Shown here: in pieces, positions 23,601 to 36,337 of the stretch
Layout: every line of letters starts with the position of its first letter
How positions within the stretch are numbered: position 1 is the stretch's first letter
Assembly: GCA_902805475.1 (NCBI GenBank)
Contig: CADCSX010000001.1
Coordinates: 1,674,001-1,738,000 of the forward strand
Direction of reading: 5' to 3'
From: Entonaema liquescens
Taxonomy: Eukaryota; Ascomycota; Sordariomycetes; Xylariales; Xylariaceae
DNA length: 64,000 nucleotides
Position numbers and translations under genes: made by a program
The notes under the pieces: model-generated
What the model was told of the DNA's origin: nothing
The model's database searches: none
Seen by the model: the letters and a program-made list of their open reading frames with translations, nothing else

Positions 23601-26600
23601 AGATCCCCTCACCAAAGCTGGGAGCTTTATTCCCGAGGTAGGACTCGAGCTCATCTCGATTGTGTCTGGCCGCAGCATGTGATGCAGCTAAGTATATAGC
23701 CCATGGTGTAGTGAACAAGAAAGCACAGCTTTTCGGATGTGGCTCCTCTCCCCTCTATTGGTGTACTGGTTACCGATTCTTCGTGTGATCAGAACCCGTT
23801 ACTCAAGATACCTTAGACGACTAGCTAATGCAAAATCTCGAGTAGCATATCTGGTTCGTGATGTAACTAGATTAAAACACGACATTCAGCTAAGGGATGT
23901 CTTGTCTTAGCGTGGGGGTGAAGGGAAAAGGGGGGCGTGGACTGCTAACATTGACCCTAGAATCGCAGACATTAAATGTAGAAATAGAATAACTGGTTTG
24001 ATTATAACATTTGTAATTTAATTCTAGATGGTGTATACACGACATAAAAGGGGCAGTAGGCATTCACCTGTACTCCGTTTGCAATACCAAGTCACTTGAA
24101 CCTGGGTACAATAGATGGTGCATATGCTGCATAAATAAAATTCAGGCCAACCATGAAGAAAAAGTATACATAACTAGCCTCAAACGATGTACGTAGACCA
24201 TAGTGCGTTAGGACTAAACAGCTCGACGAACTAGACGTTGGGATGCAGATATTCAGTACATTATATCCTGGCATAGTCAACACTTGATTTAGTTCTATAT
24301 CATCTTTAATATATAGATAAATGACTAGGTTAGTTTCGTTTATAGTCTAAAGACTTAAAGTTTATAGTGACTTATGAAATAGTTCTCAGCTCGCAAGACA
24401 ATGAGATACCTAAAGTACCTAATGTAGGGACTTAGATTGGTGTTTTTCTTCGTAGGCGTGAGTTACTCTAGTCCCCAGTACTTTAGTACCGGTTTCTGCT
24501 GATCGTTTCCCTGTGATATTGAATCTATTCTTAGATACCTAATCTGATGATCATAACCAGCGTTAACCTAGCGATAACGTAGTTCCCGGTGGCTAAGCGA
24601 GAGCGCGCTTTCTAGTACATGCGAATATGCGCGTATTTGCCGCGAAGAAAGAAAATTCTTCTGGCACCGGAATAAGCCGTGCTTCTAGAACAGATCCTAG
24701 ATCATTTGGAAGAAAAAAAAACCGCTTCGAGCTTTGTGTTCTATTCGTGTTCTGGATTGAATCAAGCATGCATCGGTTTGACCTACCTATTTCGTGACCG
24801 ACTCCGTAATCGATATACCTACACCAGATGTTAGATGTATATAGCATATGAAAACCTGGACGTCAAAGCTCTGGTGTGGTGTCTAACCACCTGGTCGTAC
24901 ATCTGATCGTCTAGAACGACTTTTTGACATGGCCACCCAGCCTGGAGTACATATTAATAAGTCTAAACGCCAAACAGAGAGGGTGCGTATCACAAAAACG
25001 CTCCTCGGTCAGGCGTATGGAGAAATATGGACCTTCAAGTTAGAAAACACCCTTAGCTGTAAACCAAAAATAGGTTAGGTACCTAGATATCTCGATGTAC
25101 GGTAACTCCCATATGAGATAGACTGAAGTGACTTTACATCAACTCAGTTATAAGGTATCCTCAAACCATGCGATATCTCGGTGAGGACCAAGCCCATGTC
25201 TTCTTCCAAGAAGGCATGAAAAAGGATTGCTTATAACACAGTGTAGAGAACTCGAACCTTAGATGGATCGTTATACGGCGGTTGCCAGGGGATCTGCCAC
25301 TTTTACGTCGTCACCAAGGTCCAAAGGATCCTTCATAATTCTAGGAAATCTTAATCGGTTTAAAGTTGATCTAGCGGTCAGCCTTGGAATCCGATGCACC
25401 TACGGCTTCTGCCTACGGGAATGAGATCTCGGCCTTACGATAACCGCAATAGCTCTCGTCGGACTAGGCAGGAGTAGATCCGATGCATATCGATTCGGGG
25501 ACACCGTTGAGCCGGCGCCAAGACTTGGGCTTTTTGATATATCATTTCCATAAAACCGTTGACTGCATGGCTCACGGGCCTCGGCATTCTCGTACATGAA
25601 AGATTCGCTACCAGAGCTGCCTACGTAGATCTTGGACGCCGAAGATAAATGATGGCGTCAGAGATGCTCACAAGCGCTCGTCATCGCTGTCTCGTTCGGA
25701 TTTCATACAGGAAGTCGGCAGGTGCCACAGGGGAAGATCTCTACTACCACGGGGTGGCGGATGGATAGCCATCAAGATCTCATCCGTCCAAGCAAGCCTG
25801 CGGTAGGAAAGGGGAACATATGTCGGGATGCCGATCATGAGCCTCACTGTAGATTCTACCCGCAAATCAGTTCCCGAGTCGTAGTTAGACGTGAGCTAGG
25901 CACGTGGAATTTGTAAAATTTCTTTAACGCTATGCCGTTTGTCAGCGCCATTTCCTTGGCGAGGAGGCAGATGTGATGGAACTGCAGACGGACCCTGCTG
26001 GGTATAATGCTGCCTCTAATGGAGGATAAAACTCGTTATAGTAGGTGATAATGTTGATTGTTGAGTTGAGCCTAGCTCGCTGGAGTTGCACCTCTTATTA
26101 AATAGAAATTAGCGGGAAATAGAAAACGAACGATATTTCAACAGCCGTTATGAGGACAAGGATAATGGACGGGATTTACTTACCCTCCACCACAGATTGT
26201 CAGAAAACTTTTACACCGAAGACTAGAAAGCACACTTATCGTGGGCCGACCTCACTTGTCCCGACCTGCCCACCCTAGTTGCCACCTCAAATAATAAGCG
26301 ATTATCATATTGGTGTGCTGAGCTGTCTATCATGCACTCCAGCTTTTCCTCTGTGCGACTCGTCCCCCTTCCCCGTTTATCCCTTTTCGTCGACCTGCAG
26401 CCGGACTCCTGCCAACTTACCTGTGGCTGAAGTTTTTGCCTCTCTTCTGTTTGCCCTTTCAACCCTTTCCGCCTACCCCCATGAATGTACCAGCAAATCA
26501 TCTTTCGGCCTGTTGATCAGCTGCCATAACGGCTGCCTTAAGAAATTTGATCTGTACGTATGGATCATGGATGGATCTATGGCGGGAATCCGACATGCGG

Positions 26601-29600
26601 TTCGACCTGGGGTTGGCTAAAATGCCGAGAGGAATCTGACTGAGCCGAGTGGGCAATTCCGACGCTTCCGTGCGTCTCTTCTTCAGCTTCCAGAAGCTTT
26701 CTCAAACGTACCGCTGCGACATAACCCTCCACGGAATCTTTTCTGTCTCCTAGCCAAAGCGAACGCCTGCGGGGTTACCTGCAGACTACACTATGCTCGA
26801 TTTATGCTACGGTTATGTAAGTATGTGGGTGTGACACGGCTTATAAGTACCATAGTGCTCGTATTGAGCGAGATGTGCATAGTCGCCGCATTGATACTTG
26901 CTTCATCTGTAATCATTGATCTCCTAACCATACGTACTTTGCTGGAGATTGGTACGGGGGCCACGGATCTAAGCCCTGTCTTATTCCTTGGCTATAAACC
27001 TGGTCTGCCTAGCCAAACTATAGATGTCACTTTGAACCTGGACTTGTTAGATTCTCGACCCAATTGGGTATCAAGACGAACCGGGGGTTCTGTGACCAGA
27101 TCTCGACATTCGAAGCTTTAGGGACAGCGTCAAGCTTCTAGACATTGGGGGTGGAAAATGCGGCTGTTAAGTTGCTAGCCGCTTGGAATCAACCTGGAAG
27201 GATAGTACGGGAGCAGCCTAATTCCTTGGACCAATGCCCTAATTGATCTTAAGATCGAACGTGATCACGCAAGCGTCCCACCAGTTTGGGCCCTGAGCTT
27301 ACCGAGCCCACGGCACACCCTCCAGTTTAATGACGGCAATGATCTGGTGGTCTTGGGGTTTTGTGCTCTGTAATTTAAGTAAGGATGGCAAAATAAATGG
27401 GGGGGCGCGGGGGCCAAAGTAAAGAACCATTGCCAATGAATAGACGTGTATAGATGTGTCAGCTGCTGGTATGGTGGCTAGGCGGTTAGTTAGTTGTTCA
27501 CGATGTCTTTCTATATGCTGAAAGGCGGTGCTAGCGTCATCCAGCTGAAAAATGATCTTGACCGAGAACGGTAAAGGGTATATCGTGGCCAGGTTTGACC
27601 CTAGTTTGAAAGATATTAACGAGCACTAGGAAGCCACCCCTAATACTCGTGACCACCATATCGACTTACGAAGGTCGGCTGTATTTTTTATCATCTTATT
27701 GTGGAATTATATGTATCATATGTTGGGTGTTTTGAGCAATGATATTGGTTTAGGTAGATATTCGTAAGCTTGAACAAAGGTAGGCAATACATGTATTTAC
27801 CTGAATACAAATACATACAATACAAATACATACCTACATGTATGTGGGAAACTTTATTAGGAGAGAAGATGTGACGGAGGAAAGCGTCTTCGGGCTACAT
27901 ACCTCCAACATAGTGGAACTTGTGTAAAGACCCAATGCATCCCGTGCATAATGATCCACGCGTTAATGCATTATGTAGTACGTAGTTCCCAGCCAAATCT
28001 GCCAAGACCTGGAGAAATCGACCAATCAATTAGCTTGACCCCAGTCCCCACAAACTGGCCCTTCCTGTCTTGAGATTTTAGACTTTCCCTTGTCTTTAAG
28101 CCACTGTAAATCCCCCCATGTTTATATTTATATACCTATATTGATTTATTTAATACGGTATATGTGAATATGTACGAAACGTTTCTTCGGCGCAGTCCGA
28201 TGAGTCCTACTTTTACGTACGGTGAATGACATTCCTGTTTGTCAATGATTTTTCAAAGCGTTTAACTCAGAACTCAACGCTGGACCTATAGAATACTTTC
28301 ATAATATCCCAAAGCGGTACCTTGCATCTATTATGCTCACACATATATATAGGAGTCATCCCACTCTTCAGACGCCTATATATAAATATATCATATATTA
28401 GGCTGCGGGGCTAACGGTAAAAAGCTACACTTTACTACCACGTAGACATACCCTACCCTTGGTAATGATGTAGGTAAGACGACATGAGCAGCAAGGGACC
28501 ATGGCACATTTATCCCGTGCCTTCGTAGATAATTCGTAACCACCGGCGCTAGTGCTTTGGTTGTTTTCCGAATGGAGGGGTCCACGGGACTGGATCACAC
28601 TTCTAATATACCCACGGAGTATTCGATGGAGTGCTAAGTCACCGATACATAAGTCATATAAGTCATGTAAGTCATGACTCTTGCCAAGTTCGGACCTCGA
28701 AAATGACAGATGGCATTGGACAAGTAATAATTCAGTTATGAGTTTAGGACTAGTCAGGTAATACTTCATATGCGCGACAAATGCAAGCCTCAACTTGGGA
28801 TTACGAGTTCTGTGTTAAAGTCAAATATGGCTTAGCAAATTCTGGCTTGTTGCGAGTACATCCCACCCGGACGGAGTCGAAGGCCCGTCTTACCTCGCTT
28901 GCCATAGTCGCTAACCTATAAGAAGATATCCAATATCAACCGACCCTATCAGTGCTCTTCTAATTGCTCGACCTCTCCTCTCCAAGTTGTGAAGCTTCCC
29001 CCATGGTATAAATGAGGGGGATACTTTTTCAAGGGTCTATATTGTCTTCTGGAGGTAACTAATAAAAACTACGGAGTTTCTTCGCAATTGGAGATGTTGA
29101 TGTTAACCAAGTAACGAACAGCTCAAGCCTCAACTTTTACTTCCCGTAACAAAGACTAATAGAAATAATTAACAGGTTGGGGTAGCTTGCGTTTATGCGT
29201 ACATGTCATATTTTCCTGACTTTTGTTGTGCCGTTCGCCCCCAAAATACAATTATAAGATCGAATGGAGAGAGGCATACAAGCGTCATGTGTATACTTAC
29301 ATATAACGATCCATGCATTTATTAGACGCAGGTGGTTGTCTTGGCTTCGTACAGGGGACTGCACTCCACAGTTTGGGCGAGTGCCATCAGCATCCTTCTA
29401 TCCTAGTTGATCCTAGTTGGAAATAAGTCTTATTTGGTCACGTATTAGGTATTAGCAGCTATTAAGAATAAGGACCCCCACCTCGATTTTCTGTCTTCTC
29501 CCACATTTCCCATACTGTTAACTGCTATCCTATTCTCTGGGTCTTTAGCTGTTATTTTAGCAATTCGACCCTCCGCCGCTACCACTCCCCTTTTCAGCCG

Positions 29601-31723
29601 CTTCACCCGATTCATCATCGCGCGAGTGTTTTGTCTCGTTTATTTCTCCTCAATTGACTTTAACCGTTAGTTTATAGCAAATACCGGCCATTACCGGTCA
29701 GACGCGGGTTGCTCGGGGGGGCAACTTCAGACGAAGGATTTACCGTGCAGCATTTATCTTTGTCGGTATTGTTGGAGATCGCTCGTACATGATAGTTCGC
29801 AACAAGCCCTTCGTTTTGTTTGGTATGTTTCATATGCATCTCTTTTCCTTAGCTTAACTGGTACCCTTCCTACATTGTCCTACCGACCTAACTGTCCTAC
29901 TTGTCCGACGGTTTCGCGTGCGACTTACACACACGGTTTCGGACCAAGTTCTGGTGCCGCATTATTCTCTTCGCCGACCTCTTCCCGCTCAACAACACAC
30001 ACTCCTTCTTCCTTCTCCGACAATAACCCTCTCCCCTGTCTTGCTGTTTATAGGCGGGCCAGTCAAGACCCCTTGTCAAGTGTCATGTTCTTGCAACAAC
30101 GTGCAGTCCGAGAGTTTTCCTTTCTGCAATGGAACCCTGAGCAAGTAGGTACTCGAGCGCGGATAGATGGTCTCTCTTCCTCTACCATATATAAGCGTCT
30201 TTCTGGTTCACGTACCTAACCGATTTTACTTTTTGAGGATTCCGCATTTCGTACATACTTAACATGTTGTTTTACTAGTTAATATCAACTAACTCATATA
30301 CATGTTGGTATATGAGTTATATGTATGTCTGTTAGTTGGTATATACACACATGCCTATACACATATGTGCATATAACATAACGTACAGCACCTTGTGTGG
30401 ATTCCAGATTCAGCTTATTGCCTCTTATTAATGGTATTATATCTACTAATATAGTAGTTCTATTTCAACTATGTCTAGGTAGTTCCGACTTTAGTGGTAC
30501 TCTTCCCGATTTTTACTATATAAATTGTTAGCCAATCCCGAACGGCGCATAGTGTGCTCCGTGCTACTCTTTACTATTTTGTAGCTAATTGGCCTTCCCG
30601 CTTCTCGTTTCCCTGCATCTACAAATCAAGACTCCCCCCCCCCATGTCCTGTCACTGGACTCCAGTCTTCTCCGGACCCTCCCCTACCTGCATGTACGTT
30701 CTTGGATGTCCGAGGTATTGTACTCTACCCTATACGATGTTGTACCTTACCACCTATTTAACATGCTTTATACCTAAATCGGTACTTTCCTTCGTTCTCA
30801 ACGTTACATTCTGCCCTTGAAATTCCCACTTAATTGCATTGCACCTGAACCCCGCCCAGCCGCGCTAGCTTCCTTAAGGTACCTAAACTACAAGTACCTA
30901 GCCACCTACGAGGATAGGCTGCTAGGTGTGTACTGGGCTCCTTAAAAGAGCGCCTTCCGTTCCATGGGCAATTTACCGCAATGGGCGGCATTTACAAATT
31001 TCGAATTTCTCTATCCCGTTCTTTAGACGTGGGACCCCCCCAAAACTAAAAGACTAATCTAAAAGACTAATCATCTTCCTCCCCGGTCTAGGCATTCCAG
31101 GTAATCCAAATAGTCTAGGTCTTTTCTAGTTCGAATATCGCGTGTGCCCTCCTTCGCATCGAATCAGCTCAGCTCGGTCCCTCGCTTACTACCCGGCGAT
31201 CGATTCCTCCAAGATATAGTCTCCTCGGTATTCCTTGATTTGGACTTCATTGTATTTGGACTTTGTTATGTGGTAACCACACCATAATTCTCTAATTTTG
31301 GGCCATGTCGTTTGTTTCGAGTTCGCCTTAATTACCGTCACTGTTAGCTTTGGCGCAACAGATTATTCGGGAAAAAGAAAGAATCAAAAAAAGAAACCAA
31401 GTTATTCTTCGTTTGCTTGTCCTTCTCCCTTTGCGCGCCTGCAGTAGTTTGGCTCTTCCGTCGTAACACACTCAGATCGTCCGACTGTGGCACCAACGGG
31501 CGTCTTGGGGTGGCTTCTTGGTCCAATACTTTACCGCTTAGGACTACACATAGGAAGAGGTAGAGAGAGGGTGTGCGCGTGCGACTAAGAGTTGCTAGCC
31601 AATTATTATTCAACTCGAGGTGCGACAAGAAAGCTCCCCACGAGGGGTGCGACAGATTCGCCGCGAGCGGCCCGGGATTGAAGCACTACGACTCTTCGCA
31701 AGACCATGATGGTTTAATGGAAC
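20644..31723. other. 11-kb interval without a recognisable gene
   Basis: I read both strands and found only short frames lacking family motifs, such as those near 22807-23112, 25668-25865, 26804-27121 and 28425-28793. The stretch is not strongly AT-biased and contains no transposase or reverse-transcriptase relic that I can recognise. It has TACCTAGGTA-type palindromes and a hairpin at 30291-30318. From about 29500 it becomes pyrimidine-rich, as expected for a long promoter/leader of the transcription factor downstream. It may carry non-coding RNA or fast-evolving genes not visible by eye. Confidence 0.45.
30291..30318. repeat. perfect 11-bp inverted repeat (hairpin)
   Basis: AACTCATATAC at 30291-30301 is the reverse complement of GTATATGAGTT at 30308-30318, with a 6-nt loop. 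Flanking CAACTAAC and GTTAGTTG extend the symmetry outward imperfectly. It lies about 1.4 kb upstream of the transcription-factor start. Confidence 0.75.
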
Positions 31724-31752
31724 ATGACTTCTGTTCTCCCCGCATTGCTTAG
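31706..31752 (+). promoter_or_regulatory. uORFs overlapping the transcription-factor start region
   Basis: ATG ATG GTT TAA at 31706-31717 is a minimal uORF. ATG at 31717 opens an 11-codon frame ending TAG at 31750-31752, which overlaps the in-frame ATG at 31724. These could divert ribosomes to the next in-frame ATG at 31796. Confidence 0.4.
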
Positions 31753-34700
31753 AGACGTTAAACCATCTATACCTTTCGTGCGATCGAGCCCAATCATGAC
31801 CGAGGTCCAGGAGCCGACGCCGCCTCAGAACGTTCAGCATGAAGACGACCCACAACGAGGGCGTCGCCGGAGTCGCTCTCCTGACAAGGATATCGATGGC
31901 AATGATAGTGACCAGGCTGGCGACGGTGACACCAAAAACGGTAATTCGTCAAACTCGGATGGTCCCGCGAGAAAGCGGAGGCGGAGTCGCAAAGGTTTGG
32001 ATAAGAAATTTGAATGCCCTACTGAGGGATGCGGTAAGAGTTATTCGAGGGCCGAACACCTGTGAGTTTTATAGAATATCCACCTCTAATAGACTTGCTC
32101 TATACTGACTCAGGTGGAATTTGAAAAGTTATCGACACCAATTGAACCATTCACCGAAGCAGATATATAGATGCGACTTTCAGGATTGTAAGCGCCAGTT
32201 CGTTCGACTCGACTTGTGTAACCGTCATAAGGATCGCCATACTGCGAAAGGGTCTGCGCTGAATCGGAAAGATTCTCTGATCAGCCAGTCTTCTCCCGTC
32301 GACAACGTAAGACCTCCGTACCCTACGCCTAGTGCCGTTTCTCCCGATTCCGATAGACTCGGACCAAGCTATACTCAAGGACGCGGAGCTCACTTTGAAT
32401 ATCAGTCACCAAAAGATACCATCGGTACCCCTTATACCCCGATATCGAATACGCCGCCGGCCAACTTTTCTCATGCCGGTCACCCAAACGGAGTTGATGG
32501 CTATATGCACCATGAGCAGGGTTATTCTGCTCCTCATGGCGCGCGGCATCCGCATCACTCTCCCTCGGGACCTCCACGACCGACAATCCAAACTAACGTT
32601 GGTGCCCCTTATGGCGTTCTCTCGCCAGTTCCAACACAGCACGGCGGCTACCATGGGCACCTCGCCAACACCCCCCAATCTGCGGCAGCGATACCGTACG
32701 TTACTCAACAAAACTTAACACCTTTCACCTTGCCACCTTCAGATTTTGCGACGACATCTGCTGGCAATATACCGAGAGAATCCGGGCAAGCTTATGCCCC
32801 CCATAGCGCTAATGATTATGACCATTCGCATGCTCAGTCAAATGGTGAAATGGTGCTTCTAGATCAGATGGCAACGCAAACTACTATCCCAGTTTTTGGT
32901 AGTGACGGTGTCTTGAACAAATCTCCATACGTTGCTATTCCCGAAGACTTTTTTGCATATCTCTTTAATACCAACGACCCGAACGGGTCACCACAGGTGG
33001 GCCATGTAATGCCGCCAAATCAATATGCTAAGTACGTATTAAGGGCCAATTTTAAGAGACGTATTACCCCCCGAACTAACATGGTCGGATCTAGCTATAC
33101 GGAACATCAATACGGCATGCCGTATTACGAAAGTGCATCTCTGGGGTATTTCCCACCATCTAATCAACCGCAACAGGTCATGGCTGTAACAAATCTTCTT
33201 GACCCGAACCTCCCAGAATCGCTTTTATCTGAAGAAAAGAGCCAAGAAATTTTCGACTTCATTAAGGAGAGGTTCCACGAGAACGATCATGCACCAGTGG
33301 AGCGTCAACGAGAAAGCATATTAGAAGGTGATAGAAGTGACGAGAACCACATGTTGAGTCGAAAGATGATGCAACAATATATAGGTTCTTACTGGGTCCA
33401 CTTCAGTGATCAGATACCCATTCTCCATAAACCGACTTTCTCGCCGGATAGGACGCCTACTCTGCTGTTAATAGCAGTGATGGCAATAGGTGCTGCATGT
33501 CTGGATAGAACGCACGGGCCGAAGGTGATCAGGGCAGGATCTCAGCTCTCTAACTTTCTTGCGTGGCACCTAAGATGGGAGATATTTATGGACGTGAATT
33601 GTCGGCCGCCGGCGAAGATCTGGGCCTTCCAGACCCTGCTGTTACTGGAACTATACGAGAAGATGTACTCAACAAGGGAGCTCCACGAGCGAGCGCACAT
33701 CCACCATGCGACTACTATTACGCTTATGCGGAGAGGAAGGGCGCTGATAGGGAAATCCGCTCTCGACTCACCGCCGAATCCACGAGACGAGAAAACGGGG
33801 GCAAATAGTTCTCGGCATTCTTCTACTTCGGGACTCGCACATACGCCGGATGAGTGGTGGAACCACTGGATAACAAACGAGACTACTAGACGCGCGGCGT
33901 TTGCGGCGTTTCTTATCGATTCAATACATGCTACGATGTTCGGGCATTCGACCGTCATGGTAGCACACGAAATGCGTCTACCCCTCCCTTGTGACGATCA
34001 GCTATGGAAGGCTACAAGCGGCGCTGAGGTTGGTAGGATCGAGGCGAACCTGATGTCCAATGGAATTAAGCCTATCTCATTCCTCGAAGGACTTAAGCGG
34101 ACTCTTGCGGGGCATGAAGTACAAACGAATCCTTTCGGCCGACAAATTCTCATGGCTGGCTTACTGAGTGTGAGTTGGCACATGAACCAACGCGACCTGC
34201 AAGTCAGCTCGCTTGGCGGCGGCGTGCAGCAGGCACTCGGAGGTCGTGATAAATGGCGATCGACACTTACCAAAGCGTTCGACTCATGGAAGACAGATTT
34301 CGACAAGTCGTTGCAGCGTGCAGATACTATGGTCGACCCGTATAGTTACGATAAGCGGAGTGAAGCTAACGTGGTATTCGAAAGCAGAACAGTACTACAC
34401 CATCTAGCACATATGGCGATGCACGTGGATATCGTTGATTGTCAGATATTCGCCCGCGCCAAACGTCTGCTTGGCAGAGCGATCGGTACGCAGGATTTAA
34501 ATAGTGCGCAGCGCAGAATGAAGGACCTCTGGGCGCCGTCGGCAAAAGCCCGTGACGCCACGTTTTACGCTGCTAAGTTCCTATGCTCGGTTTTGATCCC
34601 CGAAAATGCAGGATCGTCCTCGGAGGGCTACAGCCACCAATCGGGTATCCTAATGTATCTAGCCAGAGACGACGTTCTTCTGAACCGACCATGGGTACTT

Positions 34701-34997
34701 TATTTCGCAGCATTGGTTGTATGGTGCTATGGCTTCGCGCTAGAGGGGCCTTGCCCCGGAGTTCCTATCCCGAATACTCCCCAAGAGAGAATGAATCAAA
34801 TGCGCGAATACTTACTAAGAGTCGGCTCCGTAGCGTCACCGGAAGACTTGAAGGGTATGAGAGGCGTCAACAACAATAGCACTCTCCTTGTAGTTCTGAA
34901 GGACTCGTTCGAGTCAACACGATGGGAGCTACTACACGAAGGAGCAACGCTGCTAAACAATTGTATTCAGCTTAACAGTGGCGCAACCGTGGTTTAG
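31724..34997 (+). CDS. C2H2 zinc-finger transcription factor with fungal_trans domain
   Basis: Two exons: 31724-32061 and 32129-34997, giving 1068 aa; from the alternative ATG at 31796 it is 1044 aa. An acidic, Arg/Ser-rich N-terminus holds a basic nuclear-localisation stretch, RKRRRSRK (83-90). Two C2H2 fingers follow: Cys98, Cys103, His116, His120 and Cys128, Cys133, His146, His150. Next comes a long Pro/His/Ser/Tyr-rich linker, then a fungal-specific transcription-factor domain of the PF04082 type (HFSDQIPILHKPTF, then the helical segment around KIWAFQTLLLLELYEKM). This architecture, fingers at the N-terminus plus the domain normally paired with Zn2Cys6, is a known ascomycete class (Klf1-like or AmdX-like). 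The target genes are unknown. The acceptor at 32128 is chosen because it gives canonical finger spacing; a second in-frame acceptor at 32113 would insert WNLKS into finger 1. Confidence 0.9.
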
Positions 34998-36337
34998 CGA
35001 AGCTTATTACATAAAAGATATAAAAAAAAGAAAAGAAAGAAAAAAGAAGGAAGAAACATGGAATATAACTATGGGAGCATGATGAACGAGAATCCGAGAA
35101 TAGGAAACTGATGTATGAGAAGGAACGGATTACGGACAAGCGACATCGAAAACATTTCTTAACGAAGATCATAGCGTCTCCCAGAATATCTGGACCCTTG
35201 GACTTTTCACTATTGTAACTATGCAAGAACCGCGACTTCGCATCATATACCCAACACGAATTAACGGTGTCACAACTCATAACGCTGCCGCCATTCGCGT
35301 GATGTTTATTAGCTGTCCGATACGTACTTATATATATACACAATCTATCAAAAAGTGGCGAAGCTATTTGAATATTTATTGCACAGCATGTGGAGGCATA
35401 CACTCATCATTATCGTCATCATTGTTATTTTGGATATGGGGAAGGCGGAGTTTCATCTTGATATTCTACTGTCTTATCGCCTGCATATTTAGGTAGTTTA
35501 GCAGTTTTGTGGTGGAAGAACATCCAAATAGCGGCCGAGTTGAAGAGTTGAGATCCTTCGGGCATTGCACGTAGCGTTAACGCCGCGCCGGAAGGACGCA
35601 CGAATGTTGAATTTATAATACTTCTGCCAAGACTCAGGTATCTTCTTACTACTTTAGGTATTGCCGTGAGTTTGTCGTTGAGACTTAACTGAGTTGCCTA
35701 GTGAGTGCTAGCTATTATAGCTGGGAAGGCGGAACGTGGGGGTTCTAATACCCCGTATATACTAGTAGTAGCAGTAGTAGCCGTGCAGTTGGGTATATCC
35801 TTGAAGCTTAAGTAGTTAGAAGCTACTGGCTAATTAAGTAGAGGATACCTAGGCATTGCATATGTAGTATCGAGTTAAACTATCTTACCTAAAGCCTGCG
35901 AGATTTTATATCTAAAGTCTAAAGTACTTAGTGTACACCCTATTTCAACTTATAGAAACTTATAGAGTTATAAATTAATAAGGATAGAGAAGCTATATTT
36001 AAACGACTGGGATAATAAGCTTCAAGCGTATGAGAATTGGGTTTTTACAGTTAGCTGTTGGCTAATGGAAATGGCGCAATGGATTACTCATTGCGTAGAA
36101 GGTGGACTCTTTCTTGCATTAAATCCGCATAGTTACTATAATTAATCCCGAGGTACAATACCTAATCCACTCTCCACCTCTTTTACCTTTGTCGGACCCC
36201 AGTCAGCAAAACATCCACGATATGGTTCCTTTTGACCTAAACTTGGATCTCAACGGGCAGGTTATCGCGACTTTATTAGGAGAAAACGAGAGAGCGGGAG
36301 AGATTTCCTCTCTCGCCCTCCAGCATACCCCAGAAAG
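34998..36337. other. 1.3-kb intergenic region
   Basis: It holds the 3' flank of the transcription factor, starting with an A/G-rich stretch, then AT-rich non-coding DNA with a GTAGTAGCAGTAGTAG microrepeat near 35765. The promoter of the F-box gene follows. No gene is seen. Confidence 0.5.

Noticed and set aside
23571..23700. Possible tRNA-like sequence with CTCGAG near a GC-rich stem
   Set aside because: The T-stem does not pair and no D-arm or anticodon arm can be drawn.
25400..25865. Two adjacent minus-strand frames with gene-like composition
   Set aside because: Considered as a two-exon gene, but the joining intron could not be defined and no homology is recognised.
26804..27121. 105-codon frame with hydrophobic stretches
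   Set aside because: The hydrophobic runs look like a membrane protein, but no family, start context or adjoining exon supports it.
29875..30219. 114-codon Ser/Thr/Pro-rich frame
   Set aside because: Begins with TTG, lies in the pyrimidine-rich leader of the transcription factor, and has low complexity.
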